Of a stretch of 64,000 nt of DNA, positions 48,097 to 58,860 are shown piece after piece; the stretch's first letter is position 1, and every line of letters begins with the position of its first letter. A model generated the notes under the pieces. It was given only the letters and a program-made list of their open reading frames with translations, had not been told where the DNA came from and made no database searches. The stretch is from contig NC_019907.1 of assembly GCF_000325745.1 (NCBI RefSeq), positions 516,001 to 580,000 on the forward strand, in the 5' to 3' direction. The translations under genes were made by a program, and so were the position numbers. Source of the stretch: Liberibacter crescens BT-1. Its GTDB lineage: Bacteria > Pseudomonadota > Alphaproteobacteria > Rhizobiales > Rhizobiaceae.

Positions 48097-50457
48097 TTAT
48101 GCTGCAAAAGAATTAGAAAATAAGGTTGTTTCTTTTATAACCATACATGGATTATCAGGAATTCGTACTGAAATAGCCGTGCCGATATCTTCTCTTGAAC
48201 GGATTTTCATGGTTCCGTTATGAAGGGAAATAAGGGAACGAGAAATAGCAAGACCTAAACCTGAGCCTCCTTTGCTTTTCGCATATTGGCTTTGAACTTG
48301 CTCAAAAGGTTGTCCAATTTTATTGAGAGCTAGTTTGGGAATACCAATCCCTGTATCAGCTATTGTTATAATAACCTTGTTTCTAATTTTACGAGCACGC
48401 ACCACTATTCGTCCACCGTTGTTAGTAAATTTTACTGCATTGGATAGCAAATTAATCAGAATTTGTTTCATGGCACGTCGATCAGCATTAAATATCAATT
48501 CATGAGCAATTTTTTCCTCTACAAGAATGTTTTTTTTCTGAGCAGGAATTGCAATAAAACGCAAGCTTTCTTCAATAAGAGAATGAAGGGCAATCGTTTT
48601 TCTTTCAATACGTATATGTTCAGCTTCAATTTTTGACATATCCAGTATATCATTGATAACATTTAAGAGGTGTTTCCCACTATCATGGATATCTTTGGCG
48701 TATTCATTATACTTTGTTGACCCTAATGGTCCAAACATTTGATCTTTGAGTATTTCAGAAAAACCTAAAATAGCATTGAGAGGGGTTCGAAGTTCATGAG
48801 ACATATTCGCTAAAAATTCTGATTTTGCCTTGTTGGCAGCTTCCGCACGCTCTTTTTCAGCTTGGTAGTTTGCGTTAGCAATTGATAGTTCAGATTTCTG
48901 GCGTTCAAGTATCTGGCGTGAAGCAGAAAGATCATTGATGGTGGCCATAAGCCGTCGTTCTGATTCCTTTAGTCTTGCCTGATTACGTTTCAATTGTGTA
49001 ATATCCGTGCCTACAGATACCAAACCACCATCACGGGTTACCCATTCATTGATTTGTAGCCATCGTAAATCAGCAAGTTGTACTTCTGTTGTGATCGCTT
49101 GTCCAGGACGGCTAGATACACTAGGAATACGGCGTTCTATTACTGGTCGAATTGATTTGGATTTAACAGCTGAACGTTTAGTTCCCGGAACAAGAATATC
49201 ATCAGGCAATCCATAGGCTTGCTGATAATGAACGTTACACATGACAAGTTTATCATTTTTATCCCATAGAACAAAAGCTTCTGATGTGCATTCTATTGCT
49301 TCTGTTAGACGTTGACCTGCTTCTACATAATATTGCTCCAGACGTTGTTGTTCGGTTACATCCATGGCAATACCAATGATATGCATATGCCCTGATAAAG
49401 TTCTCATGACCTGTGCACGTATGCGCATCCAAACATAATGTCCTTGAGAATGACGGATACGAAAAATTTTATCAACCTGAACAGAAGTTCCCCGTGCTAT
49501 GGATCGGGCGATATCGTAAATAGTTCTATCTTTCGGATAAAAAAGGCGCGCAATTTCCCCAAATGACAGTGCTTTATTTGAATAGGGAATTCCAAGTATT
49601 TCATACATGGATTGTGACCAGTAAAATTGCCTGTTTACAAAGTCAAAATCCCAAATACCACATCCTCCGCGAGAAAGAGCTGTTTCTACACGTATATTTG
49701 ACTCAAGAAAGTTGTCATTGGTTGTTCTTGCTCTATAAAGTTGTATATAGTAATTATACAGGATATAAAATAAAATAGACGATGTTAGTGCAAACAGTGT
49801 TACACAGGACGTTGCTTCCTCACGCCAAAGACGTATAATGGGTGCTTGAGGATTAGCTGCTAAAACAAACCCTCCATTTTGAGTTGCTCTTACCAATGAT
49901 ACGTAATACATTTCTTTATCAAGAACAGATTCTAGGATTCCAGCACGGGTGCCAAATTTCTTAAAAAAAAGTAGTTCTGGCATAATTTGGCCAATTTTTT
50001 TTCCAACATGAGAAATACCCGATACCGATGAACCAAATATCAAGCCATCTGCTTGAATGAGCAAAATGAAACTTTCAGGGGGTAATTGACTTTGAGGAAT
50101 TATTGATTCGAGAATTGCTTCAGCTTGTGTACGAGAATTGATATCAAAGTTTATGTTTGTATTAGAAAAGGCTGCAGAAGCTGCTGTTGCTGAGAGTATT
50201 AATTCTTGATGTATGCTTTTTTCTCTTTGTATATGATGAGAAGTAATTCTTATAACATTAGCGATTGCTATTAATATAAGGAAAGAAACGCTCAACATAG
50301 GGATTAGTCTTTTTAAAAGTAATTGAGCAAAAGAGCAGATAGATATGGGAATAACTCTTAGTTTAGACAAGATGTGCCCATAAGAGATTAATCCCTGTTG
50401 ATGAAGCTTTGATTGTAACCAGCTATAGGATGATGCTGCATCCTGTGCATTTGTCAT
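48097..50457 (-). CDS. PAS-domain sensor histidine kinase (PleC-like)
   Basis: 786 residues. Two membrane helices (about residues 52-70, MLSVSFLILIAIANVI, and 233-251, LFALTSSILFYILYNYY) flank a periplasmic sensor region. PAS domains follow (ALSRGGCGIWDFDFVNRQFYWS, then a second with TSEAFVLWDKNDKLVMCNVHY), then a coiled coil. The kinase core has H-box FLANMSHELRTPLNAILGFSEIL, N-box ILINLLSNAVKF, G1 DTGIGIP and G2 GGSGLGLAIS. No receiver domain, so it is not hybrid. It resembles PleC-type cell-cycle kinases, but the specific role is not settled. The prophage inserted just downstream of its stop. Confidence 0.88.
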   Translation of the reverse strand: MTNAQDAASSYSWLQSKLHQQGLISYGHILSKLRVIPISICSFAQLLLKRLIPMLSVSFLILIAIANVIRITSHHIQREKSIHQELILSATAASAAFSNTNINFDINSRTQAEAILESIIPQSQLPPESFILLIQADGLIFGSSVSGISHVGKKIGQIMPELLFFKKFGTRAGILESVLDKEMYYVSLVRATQNGGFVLAANPQAPIIRLWREEATSCVTLFALTSSILFYILYNYYIQLYRARTTNDNFLESNIRVETALSRGGCGIWDFDFVNRQFYWSQSMYEILGIPYSNKALSFGEIARLFYPKDRTIYDIARSIARGTSVQVDKIFRIRHSQGHYVWMRIRAQVMRTLSGHMHIIGIAMDVTEQQRLEQYYVEAGQRLTEAIECTSEAFVLWDKNDKLVMCNVHYQQAYGLPDDILVPGTKRSAVKSKSIRPVIERRIPSVSSRPGQAITTEVQLADLRWLQINEWVTRDGGLVSVGTDITQLKRNQARLKESERRLMATINDLSASRQILERQKSELSIANANYQAEKERAEAANKAKSEFLANMSHELRTPLNAILGFSEILKDQMFGPLGSTKYNEYAKDIHDSGKHLLNVINDILDMSKIEAEHIRIERKTIALHSLIEESLRFIAIPAQKKNILVEEKIAHELIFNADRRAMKQILINLLSNAVKFTNNGGRIVVRARKIRNKVIITIADTGIGIPKLALNKIGQPFEQVQSQYAKSKGGSGLGLAISRSLISLHNGTMKIRSREDIGTAISVRIPDNPCMVIKETTLFSNSFAA

Positions 50458-50716
50458 GTAAGTCGCCTTGAAAGTAAATCCTCGTGATTGATTCGTATCA
50501 TTAACGCTTGTCGAATCATGTTCAATGAATCAGAGCTGATTCGTCTTGTCTAGATTAAAAAATAAAGATTTTATTAAAATTTTAAAATATTTATAGTTTT
50601 AATATTTTTTTTCTGATTTACAAATATTCCTTGACGAAAAGATAAAGAATATTTTTAAACTTTTTTGAGAGAGAGTTTTTTGTTTATGTTAAGGCGGCAA
50701 GGGATTTATAATCAGG

Positions 50717-51505
50717 ATGTTGAGTGCTCGTAACCAGCTGTATTTTTATGCTGATCAGCCAGTTGTTATTCTTGTTGAGCCCCAGCTTGGTGAAAATATT
50801 GGTATGGTAGCACGGGCAATGTCAAATTTTTCTCTTTCGAGATTGCGTCTTGTTAATCCCCGTGATGGTTGGCCCAATGAAAGAGCGCGCGTTACTGCAT
50901 CTAAAGGCGGTTCTATTATTGATAATGTGTGTGTTTTTACCAGTTTGGAGGAAGCGATTGCTGATCTTAATTTCGTGTATGCTACAACAGCTCGGAATCG
51001 GGATAGCTTTAAGCCTGTTGATTCACCAGAAAAGGCTGCTTTTGCTTTAAAAATGAGAATACTTTCGCATCAGGCTGTTGGTTTGGTTTTTGGTCGTGAA
51101 TGTTCGGGATTAACCAATAAGGAATTAACACTTGTTGATGAAATCATTACTTTTCCTGTCAATTCTTCATCGTCTTCTTTGAATATTTCTCAGGCAGTTT
51201 TATTAATGGCATGGGAATTCATGAAAATTAATTTGAAAAATGTTTCTGAAAAGAACATTTTAAAATATAATAACAAGCCGGCAACAAAAGATGAACTGTT
51301 TAATTTATTTATGCATTTGGAGCATGCTTTAGAGGTTAGGGGTTATTTTTATCCTGTTGAGAAAAAGGAAAAAATGATTGATAATTTACGGGCTGTCTTG
51401 ATGAGACCTGGATTTACACATGAAGAGCTTACTGTATTACGGGGAGTAATTTCTTCATTGGATCGTTTTTCTGAAAATTTTCCACGAGGAGACAGAAGAT
51501 TATAA
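50717..51505 (+). CDS. trmJ: tRNA (cytidine/uridine-2'-O-)-methyltransferase TrmJ
   Basis: SpoU-family enzyme that methylates position 32 of tRNAs with SAM. The trefoil-knot motifs are present: VILVEPQLGENIGMVARAMSNF (motif 1), GLVFGRECSGLTNKEL (motif 2), and FPVNSSSSSLNISQAVLLMAW (motif 3, SAM binding). 262 residues, usual for the family, with a helical C-terminal extension. TTGACG at 50631 may be part of its promoter. It is followed after 12 bp by murI. Confidence 0.9.
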   Translation: MLSARNQLYFYADQPVVILVEPQLGENIGMVARAMSNFSLSRLRLVNPRDGWPNERARVTASKGGSIIDNVCVFTSLEEAIADLNFVYATTARNRDSFKPVDSPEKAAFALKMRILSHQAVGLVFGRECSGLTNKELTLVDEIITFPVNSSSSSLNISQAVLLMAWEFMKINLKNVSEKNILKYNNKPATKDELFNLFMHLEHALEVRGYFYPVEKKEKMIDNLRAVLMRPGFTHEELTVLRGVISSLDRFSENFPRGDRRL

Positions 51506-51517
51506 GGATTACATCTA

Positions 51518-52351
51518 TTGATAATAAAACCTGATTGCCAGAAACCAGTTCTTATATTTGATAGTGGTATTGGTGGGTTAACTGTATTTAAAGAAGTGCG
51601 GATTCTTGTTCCTGACTATAATTTTATTTATATTGCTGATGATAGTGCTTTTCCTTATGGAAAATGGGAAGATGATCAATTAAAACAACATCTTATCTCT
51701 CTTTTTTCAAAAATTTTTGAACAATATGACCCAGTACTATGCATTATTGCTTGTAATACTGCTTTTACACTTGTTGGCGCTGATTTGCGTGCTAAATTTC
51801 CATTAATACCTTTTGTTGGTACAGTTCCAGCAATCAAACCTGCTGCCGAGCGAACTTTATCTGGGTTTGTTTCTGTACTTTCAACAGCTGGAACAATCAG
51901 GCGTGCCTATACGCATGATTTAATCCAGTCTTTTGCTTCAAAATGCAATGTTCAGCTTGTTGGTTCTAAAAATCTTGCCTCTATAGTTGAAGATTTTATA
52001 CGAGGTAAGCCTATTGACGATGAAGAGATTAGATCTGAAATCCATGATTGTTTCGTTGAACAAGGAAAATGTCGAACAGATATTATTGTACTTGCCTGTA
52101 CACATTATCCTTTTATTATCAACATTTTACGTCGTCTTGCTTTCTGGCCTGTTGATTGGCTGGATCCAGCAGATGCTATAGCACGCCGCGTACGATCACT
52201 CTTACCAAGAATCGCTAGTGAACAAATAACATCCTGTAGGGAGATTGCACTATTTACTTCAGGAATTCCGGATTTTTCTGTACAACGTTTCATGCAAGGA
52301 TTTGGTTTTAATATTAAGAAAAAACACTCTATCAATAGTATTGACTCTTAA
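51518..52351 (+). CDS. murI: Glutamate racemase
   Basis: Makes D-glutamate for peptidoglycan. Both catalytic cysteines are visible: [10 protein letters not shown] (first) and [10 protein letters not shown] (second), with the N-terminal [16 protein letters not shown] and the AFPYGKW element. 277 residues. The start is a TTG with AAGGA nine bases upstream; the next ATG would be far inside. It follows trmJ closely, so the two form an operon, and a terminator follows it. Confidence 0.92.
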   Translation: MIIKPDCQKPVLIFDSGIGGLTVFKEVRILVPDYNFIYIADDSAFPYGKWEDDQLKQHLISLFSKIFEQYDPVLCIIACNTAFTLVGADLRAKFPLIPFVGTVPAIKPAAERTLSGFVSVLSTAGTIRRAYTHDLIQSFASKCNVQLVGSKNLASIVEDFIRGKPIDDEEIRSEIHDCFVEQGKCRTDIIVLACTHYPFIINILRRLAFWPVDWLDPADAIARRVRSLLPRIASEQITSCREIALFTSGIPDFSVQRFMQGFGFNIKKKHSINSIDS

Positions 52352-52365
52352 ATCAAGAGAGTATT

Positions 52366-52387
52366 ATCTTTAAATAAAGATGTTTTT
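52366..52387 (+). terminator. Intrinsic terminator after murI
   Basis: ATCTTTA-AA-TAAAGAT followed by GTTTTTT. The stem is perfect but AT-rich. Position directly after the murI stop supports it. Confidence 0.6.
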
Positions 52388-52628
52388 TATTTTACCGTTG
52401 ACCTGGAAGCAGATCATGTTTAAAGATAAATCTTGTTAATAGAATTAAGGTATATTAGGATATAACTTACCTTTTTGGTATGTTTCCTGTTTATTAAACG
52501 TGTCCCGTGGTCATTCCTGTCAAAAGGTTAGTGGCCTGTCAGAAATGAGAGATCATGTCAAAGGAGGGCGCGTTTCCTTGAGATACGTCTTGTTAATGTT
52601 ATGAAATCATTAAATTAAAGGAAATGCG
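52388..52628 (+). other. rpsD upstream region
   Basis: 241 bp without ORF. It must hold the rpsD promoter. Around 52500-52580 the sequence is more GC-rich than its surroundings (GTCCCGTGGTCATTCCTGTC and a repeat of CCTGTCA), which suggests a structured leader, possibly for S4 autoregulation, but I recognise no known motif. Confidence 0.35.
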
Positions 52629-53246
52629 ATGAGTAAGCGTGAGTCATCTAAATATAAAATAGATCGTCGTATGGGTGAGAATATCTGGGGGCGTCCAAAG
52701 TCACCTGTGAATATTCGTTCCTATGGTCCTGGGTTACATGGCCAGCGTCGTAAAGGAAAATTATCTTATTTTGGTTTGCAGTTGTTTGCTAAACAAAAAT
52801 TAAAGGGTTATTATGGAGATATTCGAGAAAAACAGTTTCATAGCATTTTTAAGGAAGCAAGTCGTCGTAAGGGGGATACTTCTGAGAATCTTATCGGTTT
52901 ACTCGAATGCCGCCTTGATGTGATAGTGTATCGTTCTAAATTTACTCCTACAGTTTTTGCAGCTCGCCAGTTTGTAAATCATTGTCATGTTATGGTGAAT
53001 GGTTCACGAGTCAATATCGGGTCCTATCGTTGTAAAGTTGGAGATGTTATTGAAGTCCGTGAAAAATCAAAGAAACTAGTTTCTGTTCTGGAAGCTGTTC
53101 AGCTGGCCGAACGCGATGTCCCTGACTATATTATTGCAGACCATGAGAATATGACAGCAAAGTTTTTGCGTGTACCAAAGTTATCTGAAGTGCCATATCC
53201 TGTTATCATGGAACCTAATCTAATTGTTGAGTTTTATTCTCGCTAA
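52629..53246 (+). CDS. rpsD: 30S ribosomal protein S4
   Basis: Primary 16S rRNA-binding protein of the small subunit. The start [48 protein letters not shown] is diagnostic of alphaproteobacterial S4. The S4 RNA-binding domain follows ([52 protein letters not shown]). 205 residues, normal. AAAGGAAA precedes the ATG. It stands alone, away from the alpha operon, as usual for this class. Confidence 0.97.
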   Translation: MSKRESSKYKIDRRMGENIWGRPKSPVNIRSYGPGLHGQRRKGKLSYFGLQLFAKQKLKGYYGDIREKQFHSIFKEASRRKGDTSENLIGLLECRLDVIVYRSKFTPTVFAARQFVNHCHVMVNGSRVNIGSYRCKVGDVIEVREKSKKLVSVLEAVQLAERDVPDYIIADHENMTAKFLRVPKLSEVPYPVIMEPNLIVEFYSR

Positions 53247-53283
53247 ATTTTCTTTGAAAGGATTTTACCAAGGAGAATAAAGT

Positions 53284-54210
53284 GTGGATTTACAATCAAT
53301 AGTTGATGATATTTATCAAGAATTAAGCACTCATATTGGTAAGGGTCGTTCTGTTACCTATATTCCAGAACTAGAGAAAGTAAATATTCATCAATTTGGT
53401 ATCGCAGTTGCTACTCCTGAGGGCAGTGTTTTTAAAGCTGGTGATGCAAGTATCAAATTCTCAACTCAGAGTATAGCAAAAGTTTTTCTTTTAACAATTG
53501 TTCTCAAAAGAGTTGGTGAAAAGCTTTGGAAGCGCGTTGGGCGTGAGCCTTCTGGCTCTTCTTTTAATTCTATAGTGCAACTTGAAAATGAGGAGGGTAT
53601 TCCACGTAATCCTTTTATGAATTCTGGCGCTATAGTTGTTACAGATGAAATCCTAGTGAATAAAACACCAGCAGAAGCAATAGATGATTTTTTGAGTTTT
53701 GTGCATAATATTACATTAGATAAGTCTGTTTATATTGACCATATTGTGGCTGCTTCCGAGTTTTCTACAACATATCGTAATTTTGCTTTAGCTAATTTTA
53801 TGTGTTCTTATGGAAATATTATTCATAAGGTTGAAGATGTTCTGGATGTTTACTGTCATTTATGTGCTTTGACGATGAATTGTATACAACTGGCAAAGGC
53901 GGGTTTGTATTTGGTTGTTCAAGGTTATAACCCGATAACGGGTAAGAGAGTCATTTCTCCTGAGCAAGCGCGACGAATTAATGCAATCATGTTTACTTGT
54001 GGCCATTATAATAATTCTGGTGATTTTGCATATCGTGTTGGTTTACCTGGAAAAAGTGGTGTCGGTGGGGGTATTCTTGCTATTGCTCCGAAAAAAGCAT
54101 CTATTGCTGTATGGTCCCCTGGATTGAACGAAGTAGGAAATTCTCTTGTTGGCGAAATGGCTCTTGAACTTTTAACTCATAAAACAGGTTGGTCTGTTTT
54201 TGAACCCTGA
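53284..54210 (+). CDS. glsA: Glutaminase A
   Basis: Hydrolyses glutamine to glutamate and ammonia; serine-dependent beta-lactamase-like fold. S-x-x-K is visible in FSTQSIAKVFLL, and other family blocks are GREPSGSSFNSIVQLE, IPRNPFMNSGAI, NFALANFMCSYGN, and the GLPGKSGVGGGILAI region. 308 residues. Start GTG at 53284 has GGAG upstream. A perfect-stem terminator follows. Confidence 0.94.
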   Translation: MDLQSIVDDIYQELSTHIGKGRSVTYIPELEKVNIHQFGIAVATPEGSVFKAGDASIKFSTQSIAKVFLLTIVLKRVGEKLWKRVGREPSGSSFNSIVQLENEEGIPRNPFMNSGAIVVTDEILVNKTPAEAIDDFLSFVHNITLDKSVYIDHIVAASEFSTTYRNFALANFMCSYGNIIHKVEDVLDVYCHLCALTMNCIQLAKAGLYLVVQGYNPITGKRVISPEQARRINAIMFTCGHYNNSGDFAYRVGLPGKSGVGGGILAIAPKKASIAVWSPGLNEVGNSLVGEMALELLTHKTGWSVFEP

Positions 54211-54302
54211 GTTTTTTATCAAAATATCTCCAATGATTATGGGTTTAGTAGTAACAATCTTTTAAAGAATTTTGATTTCGTAGGCTATTAGATGATTAAT
54301 AT

Positions 54303-54321
54303 CCTCAAAATGAGGCTTTTT
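54303..54321 (+). terminator. Intrinsic terminator after glsA
   Basis: CCTCA-AAA-TGAGG followed by C and T7. A good rho-independent terminator. The rest of 54211-54541 has no gene; a second AT-rich hairpin (AAAAAGAGAAAA-TAAC-TTTTCTTTTT, about 54459-54484) lies closer to the convergent exporter gene. Confidence 0.7.
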
Positions 54322-54541
54322 TTGTTGTTTATGAGATTTATGAAATCAATCTATCCCTGAAATTCATTTTTTGATTTCTTTCATTGCGGAAAATGAGAGA
54401 TAAATATCTGTATACTGATATAATAGTCCTTGCTGTTTTTTATAATGGCAACAATAAAAAAGAGAAAATAACTTTTCTTTTTTCTTATATCTGAGATTTC
54501 TTGAAAAAGAAGATATTCTGATTAAAGTTCTTTAAAAGAGT

Positions 54542-55783
54542 TTATCTCGAATGTTTGAATAGCTTTCCTTTCTCGGCAAACAAAACTAAAAAAAGTGTAA
54601 TAATTGATATAATAAAATAGCTGGTTACAATAGGGAGAGTTGTTTTGTTGTAAAATTGACCAATTATTACAGAAATAATTGTGCTTGCGATTGTATTTAT
54701 AAAACCAAATATTGAAGCTGCCATGCCAGCTAAATTTGGAAAAGGTTCCATACAAATACTGGTAAAATTTGAATTCATCAAAGCGAAATTAAAAGTAGCT
54801 AAAAAGAAGAAACTTATAAAAATGACAATATTCATCGGTGTAGGTTCTGATATTTGTATTAAAAACCATAAACTTGTAATACCGACAAAACTAATCATCG
54901 CAAGATGTGAAACAAGGCGTGCACCTAAATGTTCTACTAAACGGGAATTTATAAGAGAAGCAATAGATATGGAAACTCCACCAATAGCAAAAGCTAATGG
55001 AAACAAGACCCCTAAATCATAAACTTCAGTATAAATTTGCTGTGAGGTGCTAACGAAGCCTAATAATGATCCCAGAATTAAACTATTGGCAAGTGTATAA
55101 AAAATGGCAAGACGATTTTTGAAAATAGAAACCAGTCCTTCAGCAACAGAAATAAAGTTTAGTGGTCGTCTATCTTTTGGATCTAAGGTTTCAGGAAGAC
55201 GTAAAGAGCACCATAATATTAAAATGGAAATTATAATTGCCATGCTGATGAAAATCCAATACCAACTATTGGTTATAAGGATAATACTTTGGCCTATGAC
55301 CGGTGCAAGGATTGGCATCGCCATAAATAACATTATTGTAATTGACATGATTTTGGCCATTTCTTTCCCATGATAAAGATCACGGATAATAGAAACAGTG
55401 ATAACCCGAGTTGCTGCTGCACCAATCCCCTGAATAAACCGTAAAATAAGCAGTTCAGTAAAGGAATCAACAGCCAAAACTGTTATAGAAGATAGCATAT
55501 ATATATAAAGGCCAGTTAATATAACAACTTTGCGGCCAAAACGATCAGAAAAGGGGCCATAGAATAATTGTGCTATTCCAAAGCCAATAAGATAAAAAGA
55601 TATAACATGTTGACGGTCGTTCTCGCTCACAACATGTAAAGTCTTTGCAATTTCTGGTAGAGAAGGAAGCATTATGTCAATAGCAAGAGAATTCATAGCC
55701 ATTAACATAGCCATAAGAGTTATAAACTCTGCGGATCTCATATTTGCTTGCTTTAATTTTTTTGGAAAAATATGCTTTGCCAT
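54542..55783 (-). CDS. Bcr/CflA-family multidrug exporter (MFS)
   Basis: 413 residues with 12 predicted membrane helices. The first helix has the family start (AEFITLMAMLMAMNSLAIDIMLPSLPEIA), then the MFS motif A between helices 2 and 3 (GPFSDRFGRKVVILTG) and motif C-like IGAAATRVITVSIIRDLY. DHA1-type Bcr/CflA pumps export drugs such as bicyclomycin or metabolites; the substrate is not known here. It converges on glsA and is separate from the grxD end of the pur cluster. Confidence 0.88.
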   Translation of the reverse strand: MAKHIFPKKLKQANMRSAEFITLMAMLMAMNSLAIDIMLPSLPEIAKTLHVVSENDRQHVISFYLIGFGIAQLFYGPFSDRFGRKVVILTGLYIYMLSSITVLAVDSFTELLILRFIQGIGAAATRVITVSIIRDLYHGKEMAKIMSITIMLFMAMPILAPVIGQSIILITNSWYWIFISMAIIISILILWCSLRLPETLDPKDRRPLNFISVAEGLVSIFKNRLAIFYTLANSLILGSLLGFVSTSQQIYTEVYDLGVLFPLAFAIGGVSISIASLINSRLVEHLGARLVSHLAMISFVGITSLWFLIQISEPTPMNIVIFISFFFLATFNFALMNSNFTSICMEPFPNLAGMAASIFGFINTIASTIISVIIGQFYNKTTLPIVTSYFIISIITLFLVLFAEKGKLFKHSR

Positions 55784-55873
55784 TTAAAAACTTTCTGAAG
55801 GCTAGAATACAATTTGAGAAAAGCCGCAAAAAAAATTTCTAAAAATAATTAATATCATAACTGTTTAAAGTTA

Positions 55874-56212
55874 TTAAGAAGAGGGCATATGGACTTTTAT
55901 TCCTTTTTGATTAAAATGTTTTTGTAGTTCACCATCTTGAAACATTTCACGTATAATATCAGAACCACCTATAAATTCACCTTTTATATAAAGCTGAGGA
56001 ATTGTTGGCCAATTAGAATAATCTTTTATTCCCTGACGAAGATCGTCATTTTCAAGAATATTAATAGATTTATAATGAACTGCAAGATAATCCAGAATTT
56101 TTACAACCTGACCTGAAAACCCACATTGAGGAAACTCAGAAGTTCCTTTCATAAATAAAACAACGTCGTTATTTTTTATTTCATTCGCAATAAAATCTTG
56201 AACCTCTGTCAT
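55874..56212 (-). CDS. grxD: Monothiol glutaredoxin (Grx4 type)
   Basis: 112 residues with the monothiol active site CGFS in KGTSEFPQCGFSGQVV, plus WPTIPQLYIKGEFIGGSDI for glutathione binding. It carries a 2Fe-2S cluster bridged between two monomers or with BolA. The bolA gene lies 71 bp upstream on the same strand; the pair is a known iron-sulfur partnership and is placed at the end of the purine operon. Confidence 0.95.
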   Translation of the reverse strand: MTEVQDFIANEIKNNDVVLFMKGTSEFPQCGFSGQVVKILDYLAVHYKSINILENDDLRQGIKDYSNWPTIPQLYIKGEFIGGSDIIREMFQDGELQKHFNQKGIKVHMPSS

Positions 56213-56283
56213 ATATATTAACCCTTCTTATGATAACAAAACTGTCATTTAACAATAATAACAAAATAAATCTTGAAAAATCC

Positions 56284-56517
56284 TTATGATGGCAGCGCTG
56301 TTTTCAAACCAAGAGAATGCAGCTCTCCTCCCATTTTCCCTTGAAGGGCATTATAAACAATTTGATGTTGTTGAAGACGAGTCTTCCCACGAAATGTTTC
56401 AGAAACAACTTCTGCTGCATAATGATCACCATCGCCCATTGTGTCACGAATAGTAACTTTTGCGTCTGGAATTCCTTTTTTTATCATTTCTTCTATTTCA
56501 CGTATATTCATTGGCAT
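56284..56517 (-). CDS. bolA: BolA-family protein
   Basis: 77 residues; the BolA fold is shown by IREIEEMIKKGIPDAKVTIRDT, the loop GDGDHYAAEVVSETFRGKTRLQQHQIVYNALQGKMGGELHSLGLKT, with a conserved C-terminal histidine in GELHSLGLKT. It is the short IbaG-like type. It forms a heterodimer with Grx4 to sense or traffic iron-sulfur clusters. It lies 29 bp after purL. Confidence 0.93.
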   Translation of the reverse strand: MPMNIREIEEMIKKGIPDAKVTIRDTMGDGDHYAAEVVSETFRGKTRLQQHQIVYNALQGKMGGELHSLGLKTALPS

Positions 56518-56546
56518 TCAAATTTCTCCTCTAAGATAAGTTATTA

Positions 56547-58775
56547 TTAAGTAGCATAAACAACATTATTATCCATGAATCCGGGGAACCAATTTTCATA
56601 GGCTTGACGTAATTTGATAATAGGAATGGATATTATTTCTTTAATAATTAAAGAATCTCCTCCTATTCTTCCAAGAGATCGTAATGGAATGGCTTGTTTA
56701 CTTGCTTCAAGACAGACGTGTTTTTTTATATGAGCAGGGACAGTAATTACATAACGACCCTGATCTTCTCCAAAAAGAAGAGAGATTGGATATCCTTGAC
56801 ATGTCTCAAAAGAAAGATCCATTCCTTTTCCAGAAGATATTATCATTTCTGCTAAAGTAATAGCAAGTCCACCTGAAGAGATGTCATGGCAAGCAGTAAC
56901 CTGTTTTTTACAGATGAGTGAACGAACAAAATTTCCATGAGATTGTTCAGCCAAAAGATCAACTTTAGGAGGAGGTCCTTTGCAATATCCTGTTAATTCT
57001 ATTAAATAACTCGAACAATCAAGATGTGAACCATCCTGTCCTATCATCAAGACATAATCGCCTTCGTTTGCACTATTAATTCGCGCCATGAGGCTCCAAT
57101 CTGGAAGAATGCCAACACCAGCTATTGTTGGCGTTGGAAATATTCGGGCATCATTATTTTCATTGTAAAGAGATACATTTCCTGACACAATAGGGAAATT
57201 AAGTATTTGACAAGCTTCACGAATACCTTTTATTGAAGCAATGAATTGTCCCATTACTTCCTTTTTCTCAGGATTTCCAAAATTAAGATTATCAGTTGCT
57301 GCAAGCGGATAGGCCCCTGTTGCTGTTATATTACGCCAGCATTCTGCAACGGCCTGTTTACTTCCTTCAAATGGATCAGCCTCTACATAGCGTGGTGTTA
57401 CATCAGAAGAGAAAGCTAATGCCTTGGATTTATGGCCTTCAACACGGACAACGCCAGCATCACCTCCTGGAAGCTGAAGAGAGTTTCCTTGGATAATTGT
57501 ATCGTATTGTTCATAAACCCAGCGTCTGGATGATTGGTTTGGAGAACCGATAAGGCGCACAAGCATATCATTGTAACGCTCTTTATGGTTATGCAATATT
57601 TCAAAGTCCACAGGGACGGATGCTATTGGTTCGGATGATGGACGATCATATTCAGGTGCTTGATCAGCGAGTTCTTTAATAGGTAAATTGGCTACTTCTT
57701 GATGATGATGAAATACACGAAAACGGAGATCATTTGTTGTTTTACCAATAACTGCAGAATCAAGGCCCCACTTCTGAAAAATTTGCTTTGCTTTGCTTTC
57801 TTCTCCTGACTTGACAATGATAAGCATACGTTCCTGACTCTCCGAGAGCATCATTTCATATGCTGTCATTTTTGACTCACGAATAGGGACGGCATCAAGG
57901 TTTAATTCTATACCCAAATTACTTTTGGCACCCATTTCTACTGCTGAACAAGTTAAGCCTGCTGCCCCCATATCCTGGACTGCAATAACAGTTCCAGTAG
58001 CCATTAGCTCTAAACACGCTTCTAAAAGGCATTTTTCTGTAAAGGGATCACCAACTTGTACAGTTGGCATTTTTTCATGAATAGTTTCATCAAACTGTGT
58101 TGAAGCCATAGAGGCTCCACCTACTCCATCACGCCCTGTTTTTGCGCCTAAATATATAATGGGAAGGCCAACACCTTCCGCTTTCGAAAAGAAAATTGCA
58201 TCTTTTTTAACAAGACCTGCTGCAAAAACATTAACAAGAATATTGCCATTGTAACAAGAACAAAACTCAAGTTCTCCTCCTATTGTTGGAACACCAAAAG
58301 AATTGCCATAGCCAGCAATACCAGAAACTACTCCTGCAACAAGGCGTTTAGTATCAGAATGATTCACTTCTCCAAATCGTAATGAATTTAAAAGAACAAT
58401 AGGTCGAGCGCCCATAGTAAAAATATCACGCAAAATCCCTCCTACACCTGTTGCAGCTCCTTGGTAAGGTTCAATATAGGATGGGTGATTATGACTCTCC
58501 ATCTTGAAAACGAGGCAATCATCATCACCAATATCGATTATTCCTGCATTTTCACCAGGACCTTGGATCACATATGGTCCTTTTGTAGGAAGTAACCTTA
58601 GCCATTTTTTTGATGATTTATAGGCACAGTGTTCATTCCACATTGCTGAAAAAATACCAAGTTCTGTTATATTGGGTTGTCTTCCTAGCAAAATGAGTAT
58701 TTGCTCGTACTCATCGTTGTTAAGACCATGGGCTGCAATAAGTTCTGGTGTAATAGATATAGAAGAAATAGTCAT
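56547..58775 (-). CDS. purL: Phosphoribosylformylglycinamidine synthase II
   Basis: Small-type PurL (742 residues) that works with separate PurQ and PurS. Visible motifs are [77 protein letters not shown], and [18 protein letters not shown]. It is in the leftward purine cluster between a lipoprotein gene and bolA. Confidence 0.96.
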   Translation of the reverse strand: MTISSISITPELIAAHGLNNDEYEQILILLGRQPNITELGIFSAMWNEHCAYKSSKKWLRLLPTKGPYVIQGPGENAGIIDIGDDDCLVFKMESHNHPSYIEPYQGAATGVGGILRDIFTMGARPIVLLNSLRFGEVNHSDTKRLVAGVVSGIAGYGNSFGVPTIGGELEFCSCYNGNILVNVFAAGLVKKDAIFFSKAEGVGLPIIYLGAKTGRDGVGGASMASTQFDETIHEKMPTVQVGDPFTEKCLLEACLELMATGTVIAVQDMGAAGLTCSAVEMGAKSNLGIELNLDAVPIRESKMTAYEMMLSESQERMLIIVKSGEESKAKQIFQKWGLDSAVIGKTTNDLRFRVFHHHQEVANLPIKELADQAPEYDRPSSEPIASVPVDFEILHNHKERYNDMLVRLIGSPNQSSRRWVYEQYDTIIQGNSLQLPGGDAGVVRVEGHKSKALAFSSDVTPRYVEADPFEGSKQAVAECWRNITATGAYPLAATDNLNFGNPEKKEVMGQFIASIKGIREACQILNFPIVSGNVSLYNENNDARIFPTPTIAGVGILPDWSLMARINSANEGDYVLMIGQDGSHLDCSSYLIELTGYCKGPPPKVDLLAEQSHGNFVRSLICKKQVTACHDISSGGLAITLAEMIISSGKGMDLSFETCQGYPISLLFGEDQGRYVITVPAHIKKHVCLEASKQAIPLRSLGRIGGDSLIIKEIISIPIIKLRQAYENWFPGFMDNNVVYAT

Positions 58776-58860
58776 GGGACTTAAATTTTAATAATTTTCT
58801 AACTTGTTTCGGATATAATAATAAGAAGAATGTTTTAAAAAATACTAAAATCAAGCTAAT

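Noticed and set aside
52388-52628. tRNA or known riboswitch before rpsD
   Set aside because: No cloverleaf, T-loop or anticodon arm could be drawn, and no known riboswitch core is visible.
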